The notes beneath the pieces were generated by a model. That model worked only from the letters and a program-made list of their open reading frames with translations. It did no database searches and was not told the DNA's origin. A stretch of DNA of 64,000 bases, from positions 1,736,001 to 1,800,000 of the forward strand of contig CAVQDV010000005.1 in assembly GCA_963711375.1 (NCBI GenBank), given 5' to 3'. A program made the translations under genes and the position numbers. Below, piece by piece: positions 16,886 to 25,351 of this stretch; the first letter of the stretch is position 1, and each line of letters opens with the position of its first letter. The stretch comes from CAVQDV01 sp963711375 (lineage in GTDB: Bacteria > Pseudomonadota > Gammaproteobacteria > Coxiellales > Coxiellaceae).

Positions 16886-17803
16886 CTATTCTGGCAAAGG
16901 AATAAATTCTTTTTCATCGCCGGGTATTTTTCCGAAACGGCCTTCTTTCCAGTCAATTTTGGCTTGCTCGATTCTTTCTTTGGAACTGGCGACAAAATTC
17001 CACCAGATATAGCGTGGGGCTTCGAGGGCAGGGCCTCCTAGAATAATAAAATGGCAGGCTTTTAAAGCCTGAATTTTCACAGGGTGGCCGCTTGCCAGCA
17101 CCAGCATTCTGGTGTCTCCATAGTGAATTCCCCCAATGGCAATTTCGCCAGATAAAATAAAAATGGCGCGCTCTTCTACGGTTTTTGGAATAATCATTTC
17201 AGCAGTCGCCTTCATTTTTCCTTCAATAAATAAAGCATCCATGTGAGAATTCACGGGGGATTTTAATCCTTCATATTCTCCAGAAACCACTCGTAAATTG
17301 AGGTTTTTTTCATCGATCATAGGAATTTGATTTTTATCGTAATGCTGAAAAGCAGGATTCATTTCTTCTTGTTTTAGAGGCAAGGCTAACCAGCACTGGA
17401 TGCCAAATAAGCGGTTAGAATGAGCGCGCTCCTCCATGGGCGTGCGTTCGGAATGCGCAATTCCACGACCCGCCGTCATTAAATTAACGGCACCAGGGGT
17501 GATAATTTGAAAGCTGCCCAGTGTGTCTCGGTGCGCTAGCATTCCATCAAATAAATAAGTCATCGTCGATAAACAAATATGCGGATGAGGGCGCACATCA
17601 ATCCCGCTATTGATGAGAAATTCGCCTGGGCCCATTTCGTCCCAAAAAACAAAGGGACCCACGGTTCTTTTTTCTTTTGAAGGCAGGGCGCGGTGCACCT
17701 CAAATCCACCCACATCCGCGGTGCGAGGAATAATTTCTACCTGAATATCTTTAGGGCATCCTTCAAGATGGCAGACGGGTTCTTTGTCAGAAAAATAACT
17801 CAT
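16886..17803 (-). CDS. Pirin-family bicupin protein
   Basis: 305 residues. The N-terminal cupin contains the pirin signature: GPFVFWDEMGPGEF, DVRPHPHICLSTMTYLFDG and MTAGRGIAHSERTP, with His/Glu metal ligands (HPH, HSE). The C-terminal cupin is AIFILSGEIAIGGI. Bacterial pirins have been linked to quercetinase activity, oxidative stress or control of pyruvate dehydrogenase; which applies here cannot be told. The ribosome site GAGGT lies just before the ATG. Single gene facing away from the GTPase-like gene. Confidence 0.9.
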   Translation of the reverse strand: MSYFSDKEPVCHLEGCPKDIQVEIIPRTADVGGFEVHRALPSKEKRTVGPFVFWDEMGPGEFLINSGIDVRPHPHICLSTMTYLFDGMLAHRDTLGSFQIITPGAVNLMTAGRGIAHSERTPMEERAHSNRLFGIQCWLALPLKQEEMNPAFQHYDKNQIPMIDEKNLNLRVVSGEYEGLKSPVNSHMDALFIEGKMKATAEMIIPKTVEERAIFILSGEIAIGGIHYGDTRMLVLASGHPVKIQALKACHFIILGGPALEAPRYIWWNFVASSKERIEQAKIDWKEGRFGKIPGDEKEFIPLPE

Positions 17804-17915
17804 AACACCTCGCTTGATCTTTGTAGTGGTAAGAAGCTCATTTTAGCGCATTTTACGATGAGTGCCCAATGGCACTCGATGATCTTTCTATCTCATGACT
17901 TGGATTTACAATTTT

Positions 17916-17930
17916 GGGTATAAAATACCC
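17916..17930 (+). promoter_or_regulatory. Palindrome overlapping a TATAAA -10 box
   Basis: GGGTAT-AAA-ATACCC is a perfect palindrome with TATAAA inside it, about 90 bases before the GTPase-like start at 18022. A repressor bound here would cover the -10. The same core GTATAAAATAC occurs at 38883-38893 upstream of the coiled-coil/giant-protein operon. Confidence 0.35.
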
Positions 17931-18021
17931 TATGAATCTTTCGGATTGTCCTGATAATATTTTCTCCCTAAGGACAAACATACTCACTTGTGTGAAATGT
18001 CGACTAAAAGGAAGATTTAAA

Positions 18022-18618
18022 ATGTCATATCAAAGTGATCCAGGTTTCTGTATTAAAATTGGTATATTCGGTCACGAGGGAAGCGGTGGCAGTCAAATTA
18101 TACATAGATACCTAGAGGGGAAATATCAAGAATTAAATGACAAGCGGTATTATGACTGGTTGGGTTTTGAAAAAAATATTTTGTTCAATGAGGAGAAAAT
18201 TGGAGTAAGAATTTGGCGTGATTCATTTCCAAAAAACGCTAGTACGGGAATCAATGATCGCCCCTTTTTATCTGGTTTCTACGACTGCTTTATTTTGATG
18301 GCAGATCCAACTGTGCCGCGTTCTAAAGAAATTATTATTGAAACACTCAAGATTTGCAGAAAGGATGAAAACTTTGACACGCGTCCTGTAATATTAGTAA
18401 GCACAAAAAATGATGCTCCTCTGGAGCATGTTTGGAATCCGGAAATTTTCTTCCTGAGCGGCGAGTCTAAACATTGCGACGCTTGGGTAAAGACGAGCGC
18501 ATTTTCAAATGAAAATATTTCTGAGCTCTTTGACATAGCCATTTCCAAAAGGATGAAACTGTTGGACAATCCAATACCCATTCAAAATCGTTTCCTGAGA
18601 GCAAATAATGAAGATTAG
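18022..18618 (+). CDS. Small-GTPase-like (Rab/Ras fold) protein with altered P-loop
   Basis: About 198 residues from ATG 18022 (AGGA ten bases upstream); longer in-frame starts exist at 17914 and 17932. The order of elements follows Ras-like GTPases: IKIGIFGHEGSGGSQIIHRYL (P-loop position), a switch-like segment, VRIWRDSFP (place of WDTAG), YDCFILMADPT, and PVILVSTKNDAP (place of NKxD). The P-loop Lys is Gly (GSGGS), so normal nucleotide binding is doubtful. Resembles eukaryote-like GTPases of Legionellales, hence a possible effector or decoy. It overlaps the following acetyltransferase gene by 11 bases. Confidence 0.5.
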   Translation: MSYQSDPGFCIKIGIFGHEGSGGSQIIHRYLEGKYQELNDKRYYDWLGFEKNILFNEEKIGVRIWRDSFPKNASTGINDRPFLSGFYDCFILMADPTVPRSKEIIIETLKICRKDENFDTRPVILVSTKNDAPLEHVWNPEIFFLSGESKHCDAWVKTSAFSNENISELFDIAISKRMKLLDNPIPIQNRFLRANNED

Positions 18619-19123
18619 ACACGCCGATATAAATGATCTTGAGGCAACAGCGAAAATACATTATGAAAATTTGAGATCTCTTCCTGAAAAAAAAATCCCT
18701 GAAATGTGTCTAATTAATGAATTAGATTTCAGTTTTTTTCTTGAGCACTGGAATAATCAGCTTAAAATCCCAGATGGACATATTTTAGTTTTAGAAATTC
18801 AAAATAAGCCCATTGGATTTGTTTATTTTGGTCCATGCAAAGATAAAGAACTTAAAGAAATTCGATCCGCTGAAATCCATTCTCTTTACGTGGATCCAAG
18901 TGTTTGTAAAAAAGGTTATGGCGCGGTTTTATATTTAGAGGCCGAAAAATTAATTAAAAATGAAAATTATCAAGCCATCAGTGTGAAAATAATAGATTCC
19001 AATTATCATGCCAAGCGATTTTATGAAAAACTCGGGTTTATTTCGAATAAACAATCTCAAAAAAATTCTTGCTTAGATATTGGGCCTTTGCTTTTAATGG
19101 AAAGCTACTTACTGTATCTTTAG
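18608..19123 (+). CDS. GNAT-family N-acetyltransferase
   Basis: 171 residues. GNAT blocks: MKIRHADINDLEATAKIHYENL (beta1-alpha1), ILVLEIQNKPIGFVYFG, EIHSLYVDPSVCKKGYGAVLY (beta4 and the acetyl-CoA loop, here KKGYGA for the R/Q-x-x-G-x-G/A pattern), and NYHAKRFYEKLGF (motif B). Substrate unknown. It is translationally coupled to the GTPase-like gene by overlap, so it might acetylate that protein or act in the same process; no direct evidence. Confidence 0.8.
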   Translation: MKIRHADINDLEATAKIHYENLRSLPEKKIPEMCLINELDFSFFLEHWNNQLKIPDGHILVLEIQNKPIGFVYFGPCKDKELKEIRSAEIHSLYVDPSVCKKGYGAVLYLEAEKLIKNENYQAISVKIIDSNYHAKRFYEKLGFISNKQSQKNSCLDIGPLLLMESYLLYL

Positions 19124-19148
19124 TAATATACCTAATGCCTTATCCCTA

Positions 19149-19380
19149 AGAGCAATACGTCCAATGGGGCCCCTGGACTCAGCATCTGAAGTAGATGGCC
19201 ACGCGCTAGAAACATTATTTATTCAACATTTATTGGCGATAAATGATTACTAAAGTTTAGGATTTAATTTTTACTATTGGCGAACGCGCAATGGTTTGGA
19301 AGTGGATTTTATTGCTTATGGAGAAGGTGGCTTGCTGGAGCTTTCTCGCTTGCCAGACATTCTTCTAAATCTAGTCGATT
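19149..19380 (+). pseudogene. Relic of a DUF4143 ATPase C-terminus
   Basis: Reading from 19149 gives RAIRPMGPLDSASEVDGHALETLF and then IQHLLAINDY, a TAA in frame, and SLGFNFYYWRTRNGLEVDF followed by IAYGEGGLLEL. This is the end of a DUF4143 ATPase including its E-V-D nuclease-like core. It is interrupted by the TAA and lacks the N-terminal ATPase. It differs in subtype from the two intact ATPases of this window. The rest of the 19124-19407 gap holds repeat copy 3. Confidence 0.75.
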
Positions 19381-19402
19381 CCCGCTTTAGCGGAAATTGC
19401 TG
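19381..19402. repeat. Dispersed palindromic repeat, copy 3 (partial)
   Basis: CCCGCTTTAGCGG followed by AAATTGCTG (19381-19402) matches the arms of the copies at 4883 and 16782, with the distal half missing. It abuts the DUF4143 relic. Confidence 0.45.
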
Positions 19403-19407
19403 AGAAA

Positions 19408-21876
19408 TTATTTAATGTGCTTAAATCCATCGAGCGAGAAATAAGGGGAAGAGGAATTTGAGGATGATTTTTTTGGGGCCCAAAATTCGGTCAATAATGT
19501 GGAGGGATTTTTAGAATAATTAGTGCCTGATTCACCATTTTTTTCATTAATTTTATAACCGGCCTCAATATTAGCGACGAGTTCCGCTAGTGTTAGACTC
19601 GATTTGATATTTACTGTTAGCTCCGGGGGAGAAAGTAGGGCTTCAATACGAGCCATGGATCTTTCCCTCTCTTTCGAATTTATCTCTTCTTTTATTTTGA
19701 TCAATAATTCAGCTGGATTAGAGTTCGTGCGATTGATGATAATGACTTTTTTGTTTCCCTGATCATGCGCATAATTAATTACCCGAAGGAATTGAGGTAG
19801 TGAATAGTTGTTATCAATGGAAATTTCGATAGCAATTACGCTAAATTGGGTTTTTTCAAATTTTCTAATGGTGATGCCTTCGTACTCAATTTCGTCTGTT
19901 AGCTCCGGAGCTTCATCATGTTGACTATATATTTTTTTGAAAATCGGGTAACTTTTAAGCCAGGCTTTTTGATGATCATTTAGCGTTTCATACTCTGGTC
20001 CAAGATTTCTTGTTGATGCAAGAGATTCGCTTATTTTATTTAGATTTTCAATGCTGGGGATATATTCCATATTATTAAGATTGAACTCAGCACTTAAAAA
20101 AGATTCCTGACTGATAATAATGCCAACGGATTTTTCTAAACGACATTGTAAAAGTGCGGTGAGCTTTTCGGCATCCGTTAAGGCGGCAGAATTATCTCCC
20201 AAAACAGCCCTTAAACTTTTTCCTTTGATTCCAGAAATCACTTTAGTATTTTGATATGCGTCGGAAGTATAGCCAGGAAAAGGCGAGAAGTGAAACGTTT
20301 CGTCTAGCTTAGGCCCGTAGCATTTTTTGAAGGATACCATTTCATTTGAGGTGATAAATAATGCTTTTCCGGGATGACAAGCATACCATGAGTAACATTC
20401 CTCGAGTAAAATTTTTCCGGCATACCCAACCAGATTCTCATCATCCAAAAATACGGCGTCAGGATTTTCATTTAATAAAGCCTGAATTTCATTTTTACAC
20501 GCTAAAAACTCTTCAAAACTTTTGGCTTTGTCTGTCCATACCTTTACCATTATTTCAGAAATCCAAATGATTTTTTTCCCTCGAGATTCTAATTCTTTCG
20601 CACAGGACACGGCCGAAGCTGTTTTTCCGATTCCGGGGTTTCCACTTAAAATAACACAGGATGATTTTCCCATCATGACATCCCGACAAAACTTTTTAGC
20701 AATAGAAAGCATCTGAGATTGTAAGGGCGTTTCAACTTTAAAGTTGGAAAAAAACATCGTTTCACGATTTTCAAACGGTATTTTTTCCAGTAAAGCGGCC
20801 GAGACTTTAAGTTTTTGCTCTGAAAGCGGATTATATTCAGGCGCGAATATTGAAATCTTTTCCATCTCCGTAGTCCAGTTAATAAATTTTTCAAAATCAA
20901 AATACAGGATACATGAGTCTTTAGACAGGGACTCTCTCCATTCACTTTCGCTAAGTTGCTTTTCAGCCAATTCTTTTGATAAGCTGGCCAAATCTTTAAA
21001 TCGCTTCTTAGACGTGGGATCCACAGATTCTGGATTTTCTCCATAATCCCTGGTTTTGTCCAGGTCATTTATATTTTGAGACATATTAAAAGCGTTTAAA
21101 AGTTGCTCTTCAATCGGTTCCCTTTTTAAATCAATTTTATTTTCCACCAGAGGGTTAAACATGGAATAGAGTTGGCCAACCAGAACACAATTCTCTCCGT
21201 TGGCACGACTTGCTGGATGCTTGAACGGATAGAGTGGGGTATTCTCGAAATGAACTACGCCGATGGAATTATTATTTTCTATTCCTTTTTTTTCTTTAAA
21301 AAAAGGATGCAGAGGGTTACCTAGGTAGGGTTTAGAAGCCTCTTCGATAGGCTCAAAATTAAATTGAGTTAAATACAGTGGGGTGTTTCCAAAAAGTTGA
21401 TTGAATTTGATATCCCCGATCATATTCCGAATGCCAAACCAAATGCTAAGCTGGCAAAACATTCCGCAGTCGATTACGGTGGGTCCTTTTATTAAATGAT
21501 CTAATCCTTCGCTGGGCTTTTCGCCTTGATATACCAATGTTTGAGCGCCTTCTTCTATCCCGTAAATCCAGTCCGGAGGACAGAGGTTATTGAGAGTGTG
21601 GTACACAATTTTCTCATCAAATATTTTATTACACAAAAGCGCCAAATCATCATTGTAATGAAGTCCAAAAAAACGGTTGCCGTAGAAATTAACTCTTTCA
21701 TTGGGCCTAAGATTCGCAAATTTGACGAAGTCCTTCACACCTTGGGTGAAGTCCTCATAATTCAGGGAGGCCTTATTTTCTTGGACCTTTGATAAATATT
21801 TTTTTAATGCTATCGAGGGCTCTGATTGGTATAGACTTTGCAAGAATTGGCGGCTTTCGTATGATTTTCTTCGCAT
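19408..21876 (-). CDS. Large P-loop protein with Cys/His-rich N-terminal domain, unknown function
   Basis: 822 residues, no signal peptide. Residues 1-300 are a globular domain with VIDCGMFCQLSIWFGIR and, about 90 residues later, GVVHFENTPLYPFKHPASRA followed by GENCVLVG. This Cys then His order resembles papain-like or transglutaminase-like enzymes, but I cannot assign it. Residues about 405-530 are an AAA-type P-loop module: SCVILSGNPGIGKTASAV (Walker A near 413), AVFLDDENLVG (Walker B), ALFITSNEMV (sensor 1-like). The C-terminal 250 residues are mixed, with NRTNSNPAELLIKIKEEI helical. A single gene flanked by relics and repeats, so probably acquired. Possible effector or defence protein. 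Confidence 0.6.
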   Translation of the reverse strand: MRRKSYESRQFLQSLYQSEPSIALKKYLSKVQENKASLNYEDFTQGVKDFVKFANLRPNERVNFYGNRFFGLHYNDDLALLCNKIFDEKIVYHTLNNLCPPDWIYGIEEGAQTLVYQGEKPSEGLDHLIKGPTVIDCGMFCQLSIWFGIRNMIGDIKFNQLFGNTPLYLTQFNFEPIEEASKPYLGNPLHPFFKEKKGIENNNSIGVVHFENTPLYPFKHPASRANGENCVLVGQLYSMFNPLVENKIDLKREPIEEQLLNAFNMSQNINDLDKTRDYGENPESVDPTSKKRFKDLASLSKELAEKQLSESEWRESLSKDSCILYFDFEKFINWTTEMEKISIFAPEYNPLSEQKLKVSAALLEKIPFENRETMFFSNFKVETPLQSQMLSIAKKFCRDVMMGKSSCVILSGNPGIGKTASAVSCAKELESRGKKIIWISEIMVKVWTDKAKSFEEFLACKNEIQALLNENPDAVFLDDENLVGYAGKILLEECYSWYACHPGKALFITSNEMVSFKKCYGPKLDETFHFSPFPGYTSDAYQNTKVISGIKGKSLRAVLGDNSAALTDAEKLTALLQCRLEKSVGIIISQESFLSAEFNLNNMEYIPSIENLNKISESLASTRNLGPEYETLNDHQKAWLKSYPIFKKIYSQHDEAPELTDEIEYEGITIRKFEKTQFSVIAIEISIDNNYSLPQFLRVINYAHDQGNKKVIIINRTNSNPAELLIKIKEEINSKERERSMARIEALLSPPELTVNIKSSLTLAELVANIEAGYKINEKNGESGTNYSKNPSTLLTEFWAPKKSSSNSSSPYFSLDGFKHIK

Positions 21877-22071
21877 TATATGTTTCCACTCGATCTCTTT
21901 TCAAACTTGAAAGCAGTTTAGCATGAAAAGGTTAAGGGAATATTAAGCGTTTTCTGAGGATGAGGGCCTTTGTTTCAAAAAATTTAGAATCAGCCATTTC
22001 CAAATTGATTGAAAATTGTGTTAAAAAATGTATAGTTAGTAGGCGATCATTAACCTTCATATAGGTGAACC

Positions 22072-22672
22072 ATGTCATCACACAAAAGAAAATTAGGCGA
22101 TTTAGAAGTTTCTGCAATTGGCTATGGTTGCATGGGACTCTCGGAGTTTTATGGTGAGCCTTTGCCTAAAGAAGAAGGCATCCAGGTCATTCAAAAGGCC
22201 TATGAAAAAGGAATTACGCTTTTTGATACGGCGGATATGTATGGCTATGGAGATAATGAAATTCTACTGGGCGAGGCGATTCGGCCGTTCCGTCAGAAAA
22301 TTATTTTAGCTACAAAATGTGGAATTATTCGGAAAAAAGACGATCCCATGGCGCGTGGAAGCCTTGCCGCGTTTTGCAAAAGAGAGTATCGATAGCAATT
22401 TTAAGCTAGTTGAACTCCTTGAAAAAATGGCGCAAGAAAAGCAATGCACCACGGCGCAACTTGCTTTAGCTTGGGTATTAACAAAAGACAAAAACATCGT
22501 TCCCATTTTTGGCACAAAAAATCCCCTACGCTTAGATGAAAATTTAAAAGCACTAGCAGTTCAATTAACCCAAGAAGACATGCAATATTTAGATCAAATT
22601 TCAAAAGAATATGCGCCAAAGCAATCTCGTTACACCGAGGAGGCCATGAAAACCTATCATCTTTCTGAGTGA
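22072..22672 (+). pseudogene. Aldo/keto reductase, broken by internal deletion and frameshift
   Basis: The first 95 codons are a good AKR N-terminus (RKLGDLEVSAIGYGCMGLSE, ITLFDTADMYGYGDNE, KIILATKCGI). The reading then hits a stop at 22395 soon after the junction near 22345. The C-terminal part continues in another frame (LPRFAKESIDSNFKLVELLE and LALAWVLTKDKNIVPIFGTK). About 110-130 residues of the barrel, including the catalytic His segment, are missing between the two. The gene is dead unless the fragments have other roles. Confidence 0.85.
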
Positions 22673-22728
22673 GTGTTTAAGTATTTTCTGAAGCAATTTT
22701 TGGCGGAGTTTTCGCATTTTGGGCGCTC

Positions 22729-22863
22729 ATGAAAATGGATAAGAGGTTAGATATTTCAAAACGGACAGCCGAAAACCACATTAAAAATCTAAAATCAAAA
22801 TCTGGTAGCACTTCAAAATCAGAATTAATTGATAAATATATCGATCAATTCTTAGCTTTTTAA
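22729..22863 (+). pseudogene. Relic of a LuxR-type regulator C-terminus
   Basis: 44 codons read ISKRTAENHIKNLKSKSGS followed by TSKSELIDKYIDQF. This closely matches the end of the intact PAS-LuxR protein at 24494-25246 (ISKRTVENHVKNLKAKSRCS). Only the recognition helix and tail of the HTH remain. The stop overlaps the convergent Fic gene by four bases. Evidence of a second PAS-LuxR copy lost beside a Fic gene. Confidence 0.75.
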
Positions 22864-24323
22864 AACTTAAGTTTGCCTTCGGAAGGCTCCAAAAAAGCGT
22901 CGCAATTTTTTAAATAGTGTAAAGTCGTTTCATAATTTGAAAAATCAATGCTGGCGGTGAAAGCGTGGGCTCTTTGCAGCATTTTGCAATAAGCTTCGGG
23001 GTCACTGGCTCGGCTTAATCGTCTCAGGGCGAGCATATAATCTTCTCGGTAAACCGTTGGGATAATAATTCGAGACTGATTCATGTTATTCAATTCGGCG
23101 TTCATCATGACTCTCGCAATTCGCCCGTTTCCATCCAAAAATGGGTGAATTTCAGTAACAATAAACATCATGAAGATTGCACGTTTAATTCCAGCCTCTA
23201 GCTGTTGGTAGATTTCAAAGGCCTTATTTAGCGTCCCAACCACAAGCTCAGGTACAACAAATGTGGTATTTCCGGCACGATTTAACACTTCTTTGAAAGC
23301 CCCTGGATTTTTGTCCATTCGAGCAGACATCAAAATCGCATGACGAGATTTCAAAAGATAAATTAATTCTTCCTGGGTCTTTGGAACTTTGTTCATTTCG
23401 TCAAGGTTTGAGAGAATTTTATAAGTGCCCAAAATGTCATGGGAATCCTCAGATCGATGTTTAATAATTTTATGATGAAAAATAATGTCGGAGGCTTCCT
23501 CAATCTCAAACTCTGTTCCCTCAATATAATTTGAAAAATAAGCTTCAAAAAAGGCTAAATTTCTTAGCCACGTTTCGTTCTTAATTCTAAGTAGCAGAGT
23601 GGGAACAATGTCATTAGCTAATTTTGTATAAAGGCTTGCAAACAAATTCAGTCGATGACTATCAAAAGGAAGTCCCATCGCTCGTGATTTTGCCGCAGGA
23701 GAGGAAAGGCCGGCCTTCTGTGTTCCGAGTAATGTTCCGATGAGATTTTCTAAGATCTTTAATTCGGATTCAGCTTTGAGACTTTTCGCAATTTTTTTGG
23801 CTTTATCTCGGATCGAATTGAGTTCCTCAGGGCCATGAATTTGTGCAATTTTGTCCAAGTAATTTTCGATGGCTTCTCTTGCCAATGTTTTTGAAAAAGT
23901 CCCTCGCGAAGGCTTTAAATTTTCCAGTAAGGCCCGTTCACGTGAAGCCAGGAATAAATTTTGCATAAAAGGAGTGTCACCTGTCGTGGAACCTTTGCCC
24001 TGCACTAATCGGATGAATAATCCGGGGAGCTCAATATTTTTGGAATATTTGTAGGTCATCACAATGTGACCAAGAGGCGAAATTCCGCCTTCAAGTGCAC
24101 TACGATGACTGATCACAGCACCGGGATACTGAGAACCCAGAATAAAATAACGATTACGCTCAATGATTTTGGCTGCTGTGTCTGTTAAATTTGAGGTGTA
24201 AAGCCTTGGAGCCAGTTTGCGTAATTTTCCCTCCGAAACGGCTCGATGTATGCTCTGAGATATGGCACTGTCTGAGGAGCCAAAGACGATCTCAGGCCAA
24301 GGTGATTGTGAAATTTTTTCCAT
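22860..24323 (-). CDS. AbiEi-like N-terminal domain fused to canonical Fic domain
   Basis: 487 residues. The N-terminal 110 (SISQSIHRAVSEGKLRKLAPRLY, then YPGAVISHRSALEGGISPLG) resembles the winged helix and following domain of AbiEi antitoxins. At about 268 is the class II inhibitory motif SNYIEG. The Fic core HPFLDGNGRIAR (about 393-404) has every catalytic residue (His, Asp, Gly-Asn-Gly-Arg, Arg), so AMP transfer is expected once inhibition is relieved. The upstream 170 bases to the divergent LuxR gene hold the promoters. A second fusion of the same design is at 25352. Target unknown. Confidence 0.85.
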   Translation of the reverse strand: MEKISQSPWPEIVFGSSDSAISQSIHRAVSEGKLRKLAPRLYTSNLTDTAAKIIERNRYFILGSQYPGAVISHRSALEGGISPLGHIVMTYKYSKNIELPGLFIRLVQGKGSTTGDTPFMQNLFLASRERALLENLKPSRGTFSKTLAREAIENYLDKIAQIHGPEELNSIRDKAKKIAKSLKAESELKILENLIGTLLGTQKAGLSSPAAKSRAMGLPFDSHRLNLFASLYTKLANDIVPTLLLRIKNETWLRNLAFFEAYFSNYIEGTEFEIEEASDIIFHHKIIKHRSEDSHDILGTYKILSNLDEMNKVPKTQEELIYLLKSRHAILMSARMDKNPGAFKEVLNRAGNTTFVVPELVVGTLNKAFEIYQQLEAGIKRAIFMMFIVTEIHPFLDGNGRIARVMMNAELNNMNQSRIIIPTVYREDYMLALRRLSRASDPEAYCKMLQRAHAFTASIDFSNYETTLHYLKNCDAFLEPSEGKLKF

Positions 24324-24493
24324 TAAGCCCTCAAAAGTGATGGGATATGTGAAATATTTTCTTATAACTGGGTGTTTTTGTCAAAAATTTTAGATTAACT
24401 GGGTTTAATCTCAAATTTTGACTTTTCCATTTAAGATTTCTTTAAGCTTGATTTGCTAGAATCAGCCTATCCTTTCACCGATTAGGCAGGAAT

Positions 24494-25246
24494 ATGAGAC
24501 ATAAATTTGATACTAGCAAAGAGTTGCTGCTTCAGCGGCATAAGCAGGGTGTTTGCTTGGTGAGGCCTAGCTCGTCAGCAGATGCCTTTTGCAACAGGAG
24601 CCTAGCAACTCTATTTGATTCATCCATGCACGTTTACTTTTTTGATCAGGAATCTCGTATTGTGGAAGCAAATCCTCCTAATCTGGATATAACCGGGCAT
24701 AACTCTCTTCGAGAACTTCTTAGAGAAAAACCATGGGAATTTGTTGATAAAAAATTCAGAGCGCATCTTTCAGAAAATAGCGCTCGAGTGATCTTTCAGG
24801 CTAGTATGGTGATTGCTGTAGAGTCTGGAATAAGGGATTCCGATCGTAGGAAATTTCAAACGCTCTCTTTTAAATTCCCTTTTTACGAAGAAGGCGAGGT
24901 TGTAGGTCTCTTTGGGTGTTCCCTTAAAATAGACAAGAATTCACTTTTCCAATTTGGAGAGGGAATGTCTAAGCTTATTTTGTCTGGATTATTAAACGAT
25001 GTGCCCCTTCCTGAAAGGCAGCTTATTCCTGCTATCCAAAAAGAGGATAGGGTGTTCAGCCAGCGTGAAAAAGAAGTACTCGTAGAACTCATTCGAGGAA
25101 AAACCGCAAAAAGCATTGGAATGTCCTTACAAATTTCTAAGCGCACGGTGGAAAATCACGTCAAAAACCTTAAAGCAAAATCTCGCTGCTCATCCAAATC
25201 AGAATTGATCAATAAATATATTGATCAATTATTTCAGCCACAATAG
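24494..25246 (+). CDS. PAS-like/LuxR-family transcriptional regulator
   Basis: 250 residues. Residues 40-160 form a PAS-like sensor (LFDSSMHVYFFDQESRIVEA, GEVVGLFGCSLKI). Residues 185-245 are a GerE/LuxR helix-turn-helix: FSQREKEVLVELIRGKTAKS with the recognition helix KRTVENHVKNLKAKSRCSSK. No receiver Asp, so not a classical response regulator. AGGA lies just before ATG 24494. It sits between two AbiEi-like/Fic fusions, divergent from one and 105 bases upstream of the other, so it may control them. A relic of a close paralogue is at 22729. Confidence 0.85.
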   Translation: MRHKFDTSKELLLQRHKQGVCLVRPSSSADAFCNRSLATLFDSSMHVYFFDQESRIVEANPPNLDITGHNSLRELLREKPWEFVDKKFRAHLSENSARVIFQASMVIAVESGIRDSDRRKFQTLSFKFPFYEEGEVVGLFGCSLKIDKNSLFQFGEGMSKLILSGLLNDVPLPERQLIPAIQKEDRVFSQREKEVLVELIRGKTAKSIGMSLQISKRTVENHVKNLKAKSRCSSKSELINKYIDQLFQPQ

Positions 25247-25260
25247 GAGTTTAACCTCGC

Positions 25261-25323
25261 AGCACAATAAGCTATAATCGGCACAGCACAATAAGCTATA
25301 AATCGCACAGCACAAAAAGCTAT
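25261..25323 (+). repeat. Three 24-bp-period direct repeats (iterons) upstream of a Fic gene
   Basis: AGCACAATAAGCTATAA starts at 25261 and 25285, and a diverged third unit AGCACAAAAAGCTAT at 25309. All are spaced by exactly 24 bases (about 2.3 helical turns). The third ends at the first in-frame ATG (25322); the likely start with a ribosome site is 25352. Candidate operator for the Fic fusion's own DNA-binding N-terminus or for the PAS-LuxR protein. Confidence 0.7.
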
Positions 25324-25351
25324 GTTATCCACGGGATGGGAGAAAAGCAGC

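Noticed and set aside
20673..21068. Basic 131-codon frame inside the 822-aa gene
   Set aside because: Same-strand alternative frame with no start signal and atypical composition; the main frame has clear P-loop motifs.
25261..25323. Possible short CRISPR array
   Set aside because: Only three units, period 24 with 7-base spacing, no spacer-like sequence and no cas genes; iterons fit better.
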